A DNA stretch of 64,000 bases from positions 646,712 through 710,711 of the forward strand of contig QZCP01000112.1 in assembly GCA_003956705.1 (NCBI GenBank), in the 5' to 3' direction. Position 1 is the first letter of the stretch, and the number at the start of each line of letters is the position of its first letter. Under the pieces are notes generated by a model that saw nothing but the letters and a program-made list of their open reading frames with translations, searched no databases and was not told where the DNA came from. A program made the position numbers and the translations under genes. Positions 60,137 to 64,000 of the stretch are shown here, piece by piece. The stretch is from Brevipalpus yothersi. Taxonomy: Eukaryota; Arthropoda; Arachnida; Trombidiformes; Tenuipalpidae.

Positions 60137-63100
60137 ATGAAAGGTAACTTCGCCTGGATTCGGTGCTCACCAGCTGAGCCATATTTTAGAGAATCATGTA
60201 CGGCTGATGGCTGTCTGGTAAGCACTGAGAAGATGAAGAATTTGGAAAATCAATTTCAGAGTAAACTTCTTGGGCGAACAGCCCGAGAAATCGCCAAAAA
60301 GCCCCCTATTCACTTTACTACTCAAAAGACCCAGCTTTATCCTCCTCGTCACTTATCCTCTTCAGATTCCTCCTCTTGTGATTCCGATGAAGATGATGAA
60401 GACGAAGAGGACACTGCTTTCGAGGAATTACAGAGAAAAAAACTCCACCCTTGGCGTATGCACCAAGAATTATGGTATAATGATCCGGGAGAGATGAATG
60501 ACGGGCCGTTGTGCCGGTGTAGTGCAAAAGCCCGGCGATCTGGTATCCGTCATGGAATCTATCCCGGCGAAGAGAAGCTCCAAAATTGTGATCCAGAATC
60601 TAATAATCGAAATCATTTGCACCACTATCGATTAGATATAAATCCTCTGACTAATTATAGCTCCGAAGAGCCAACAGCTATCCAACATGATGATCACTTT
60701 TTCGTTTTTGAAGGATTTTCAATCATTGCTCATTCACCCATATTTAATTATCCTCCATGCAAGTTGATTCGCTTCAATATCGAATATACCATTACTCTAG
60801 TAGAAGAGAAACTGCCGCCCAATTTTTCAGTCAGAGGATTAGAAATGGTTAATGATTACATTTTCAAAGAAATACTTGAACTAGTTGACATCAATTGGAG
60901 ATCTTATGATGACAATGATGGATGTCCTAGGTTCCACCTATTTCCTAGATTCTCTCGACCACTAGAAGATAATGGCAAAGAGCTACTATCGCTCAGTGTC
61001 ATAATGCAATACTTACTCAACAATAGTGATGAACTCATCACTGAAGAGCTTTTGCCCAAAATTCAGTTGATGAATCCACAGGAGTGGGCTCAATTAGCTA
61101 ATACCATCAGAGGAATGATAGTGACCTATCCTGGTATGAAGCCATGCTCTATAAGAGTTGATCAAATTGATCGAGAGCTTGATGAGTCTGAAAAAAAGCA
61201 AGCTGGTTGCAATGGAATTGAACAAAGTTTGGACGAGAGGTATCCAGTTATTATTCATTTCGGAATAAGACCTCCTAAATTAAGTTATGCTGGTAATCCT
61301 CATTATCAAAAAGCTTGGCGTGATTATGTAAAGTTTCGCCACCTTCTTGCTAATAGACCGAAGGTGAGCTATGTAGATCGCCAAACTTTGCTTCAAAAAG
61401 AGGAAAAACTTCAAGAAATGAGAATGAAAAATGATCTGAAGAGAGATGTAACTGTTGTGGTCTCTAGCAAAGGCTTTCATCGAACTGGAATCTTCTGTGA
61501 TATTATTCAGCATGCTCTTCTCATGCCTGTGGTCATTTGTCATCTAAGATTTCATCAATCTCTAACCTTTTTAGAAAAAATACTCGACTACTCATTTAAG
61601 GATCGTTACTTGTTGCAACTAGCTCTCACTCATCCATCATACAGAGAAAATTTTGGAACCAACCCGGATCATGCTCGAAATGCCTTGACCAATTGTGGTA
61701 TCCGTCAACCCTTCTATGGAGACAGACGCGTCCATTTTGTCAACACACGAAAAAGAGGTATCAACATGCTAATCAACATAATGTCCAGACTTGGATCATC
61801 TGAAGAGACAAGGTCTAATATCAACCATAATGAGAGACTAGAGTTTCTCGGGGATGCAGTCGTCGAGTTCCTATCATCAATTCATCTTTACTTCATGTTT
61901 CCCGATCTTGAAGAAGGTGGTCTAGCTACATATCGTGCTGCTATAGTTCAGAATCAGCATCTTGCAGTTCTGGCAAAAAAACTACAGCTCGAAAAATTCA
62001 TGCTTTATGCTCATGGATCAGATTTGTGTCATGATCTTGAGTTGAGGCACGCGATGGCGAACTGTTTTGAAGCCTTAATGGGCTCACTTTTCCTAGACGG
62101 AGGAATTGAAGTTGCTGACAAAGTATTCTCCAATACCCTGTTCGGTGATCGTCCTGAACTCTATGATGTCTGGGTTAACTATCCGAAGCATCCTATTCAG
62201 CAGCAAGAGCCTGACGGTGATCGTCATTTCTTAGCTACTGTACCTCGTTTGAAGGAATTACAAGAATTTGAAGAAATGATTGGTATCGAGTTCACTCACG
62301 TAAGACTTCTTGCTCGTGCTTTTACCCATCGCTCTGTTGGTTTCAACAACCTTACACTGGGCTCTAATCAGCGAATGGAATTTCTCGGTGACACTGTTCT
62401 GCAGCTAGTCGCATCCGAGTATCTGTACAAGTTTTTCCCTGAGCATCATGAAGGCCATCTTTCTCTTCTTCGTAGCTCTTTGGTCAACAACAAAACTCAG
62501 GCTGTAGTTTGTGATGATCTAGGAATGACTCAATATGCAGTATACAACTATGCACGCAGAGAACTAAAGACAAAAGATCGAGCTGATCTCTTGGAAGCTT
62601 TCTTAGGGGCTCTCTATGTGGACAAAGGACTAGATTACTGTCGGGGCTTTTGTGAGGTATGCTTTTTTCCTCGCCTGGAAGATTTCATCATGAATCAGGA
62701 TTGGAATGATCCTAAATCGAAATTGCAGCAATGCTGCCTGACTTTGCGATCTGTTGATGGTGGTGAACCAGACATTCCTTTGTACAAGTAAGTTGTTCGA
62801 ATCTCTTGCTTTTTAGAGAGTGGATGCTAATATTCTTGTTTTTTTCAGAGTGATCGAAAGTCTTGGTCCCACCAACACGAGAGTTTATAAAGTAGCAGTG
62901 TATTTCAAGAATGAGCGACTAGCCACTGGAAAAGGGCACAGCATACAAGAAGCTGAGATGGATGCTGCCGCAAATGCACTCGCAAATGCCAAAGACCTTT
63001 GGATATCTTTCTCTAGATTTTCCAACAGAGAGGAAAAGAGACGGTGGGACCCTGAATTAGACCGGGACAATGATCGAAAGAGATCAAAACAAATTCATCT

Positions 63101-63140
63101 TGGCCTCTGTGATATGAAAGAACGACTCAGATTCGAGTGA
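60137..63140 (+). CDS. DROSHA: DROSHA, microRNA-processing RNase III
   Basis: Two exons (60137-62787 and 62849-63140) join in phase, giving 980 residues. An acidic Ser-rich stretch is followed by the central domain with CRCSAKARRSGIRHGIYPGE (zinc-binding Cys/His) and PPKLSYAGNPHYQKAWRDY. RNase III domain a has NERLEFLGDAVVEFL, RNase III domain b has QRMEFLGDTVLQL, and both keep acidic catalytic residues. A dsRNA-binding domain ends the protein (VYKVAVYFKNERLATGKG). Drosha with DGCR8/Pasha cuts primary microRNA in the nucleus. The human enzyme has 1374 residues, and the N-terminal Pro-rich and Arg/Ser-rich region is missing here. The first ATG is at 60137. A missed upstream exon is possible, although the frame is open to its left without a clear acceptor. 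Confidence 0.96.
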
Positions 63141-64000
63141 TAATCATGGATCTTAGCTTGAATTCATGAATTTCTTTATCTCTCGGTTGTTTTGTAAGCA
63201 TTCTCAATGCCTTTGCCCAATTTTAACATGATTTAGAGCAGAAACTTTCCTCGGTGAATCTTTTTCCATAATCAAACTGGAGATAAATATGATCCAGCTT
63301 GGGAATGAAGTAGAGTTCTATTAGATCTAGAATTTTTATTCAAACCAAACCTGCCAAAATTTTTCTGCTCAACCAATTTTTAGTCGATTGATTAAAATTT
63401 TATTAAATTCTTATGAGATATTTATTGTTTCATTCAGTTTATCAAGATGTTACTTTACAGATGAGACATTTTTTGACAGATATTAATACCGTATTGGAGA
63501 CTCTAAGCCTTTCTCTGAATGCAACGTTCCTAGGAAACCGTAGGACTTTCAAACCTCATGCTCATTACAAACATCATTGGCCAGTGAAGAAATATTCTTC
63601 TCGCTTGCCATCAGACATACAAACTTAATTCACAGTGGGGCGAAAATCTGAAGGAGTGAGTATGTGATCAGATAGAGACACTCATCCATCAATTGATTAA
63701 ATAAAGTGACATTTCTTGCTGACTGGCCCTTTGTTGCTTTCGATTTTTTCTGAGAAAAAATGCCCCAAGAGACAACTAATGACTTCTCTAGGCTGAACTT
63801 TTTCTTTCTCATTGCGAGCCCTTTTATTTGAGATGATGACTATAATTCTCTGATGACAAAGATCAAGTAACCATCGGGGCCATCCAACTTTTATTTGAAA
63901 AAAATTCCTCGAACAAGTCTTTTCTCATCACTATGCCATCGATATTGCATTGAAGTAGAGAGAATAAGTTTAAAATGATACTCAGAGTTCCTTTCAATCG
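63141..64000. other. Right-end intergenic stretch
   Basis: No supported exon in the last 860 bp. Small open frames at 63413-63628 and 63630-63812 resemble nothing known to me. Confidence 0.4.

Noticed and set aside
1..64000. tRNA, rRNA, known microRNA seeds, CRISPR arrays, transposase genes
   Set aside because: None was recognised by eye on either strand. This was not an exhaustive computed search, so small RNA genes could be missed.

Overview
The window looks like a gene-dense stretch of a small arthropod-like animal genome. It is AT-rich, introns are mostly 50-160 nt with GT-AG ends, and coding exons are long. Simple (GA)n, (CT)n and (TG)n repeats are common. The gene set is animal-specific: calpain-15, Yurt/EPB41L5, FMRP, GABARAP, a CUB/Ig trypsin, an amidating lyase, an SLC22 carrier, an ApoD-like lipocalin, p38 and Drosha. 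A compact arthropod such as a mite would fit, but the sequence alone does not fix the taxon. No prokaryotic, CRISPR or phage features were seen. All gene models were built by hand from reading frames, splice sites, phase agreement and remembered family motifs. No database search was run.

Layout, left to right. A decayed GALNT pseudogene (0.3-0.9 kb); WDR24 (-); calpain-15/SOL (+); Yurt/EPB41L5 (+); a shortened ZNF830-like gene (-); FMR1 (+); LSM1 (-); ATG4 (+); ABHD17 (-); a GTPBP6/HflX GTPase (-). Then 3.5 kb with few signals, GABARAP/ATG8 (-), a CUB-CUB-CUB-Ig-Ig-trypsin gene (+), a membrane-anchored peptidyl-amidating lyase (-), DIS3 (-), a TMEM242-like gene (+), an SLC22 transporter (+) and a lipocalin (+). 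A tentative small secreted protein (-) is followed by about 5 kb of repeat-rich DNA with an assembly gap. The right end holds an MTUS-like coiled-coil gene (+), DAD1 (+), p38 MAPK (+) and DROSHA (+).

Several genes form head-to-head pairs with short shared upstream regions: WDR24/calpain-15, ZNF830-like/FMR1, LSM1/ATG4, GABARAP/protease and DIS3/TMEM242. Functions group loosely into autophagy and nutrient signalling (WDR24, ATG4, ATG8), RNA control (FMR1, LSM1, DIS3, DROSHA), secretion (DAD1, lyase, protease, lipocalin) and cell structure (Yurt, MTUS-like). I infer no operon-like unit.

The most notable observations are these. (1) The amidating lyase has two tandem PAL propellers; the N-terminal one keeps its disulfide cysteines but has lost all three zinc histidines. 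(2) ATG8 ends exactly at its conjugation glycine. (3) A 93-bp, about 90% identical inverted repeat, with a nearby conserved CTCF-like core, brackets DAD1 and p38. (4) The ApoD-like lipocalin has a very long acidic tail. (5) Relic exons of a GALNT and of an Ig-domain gene are visible.
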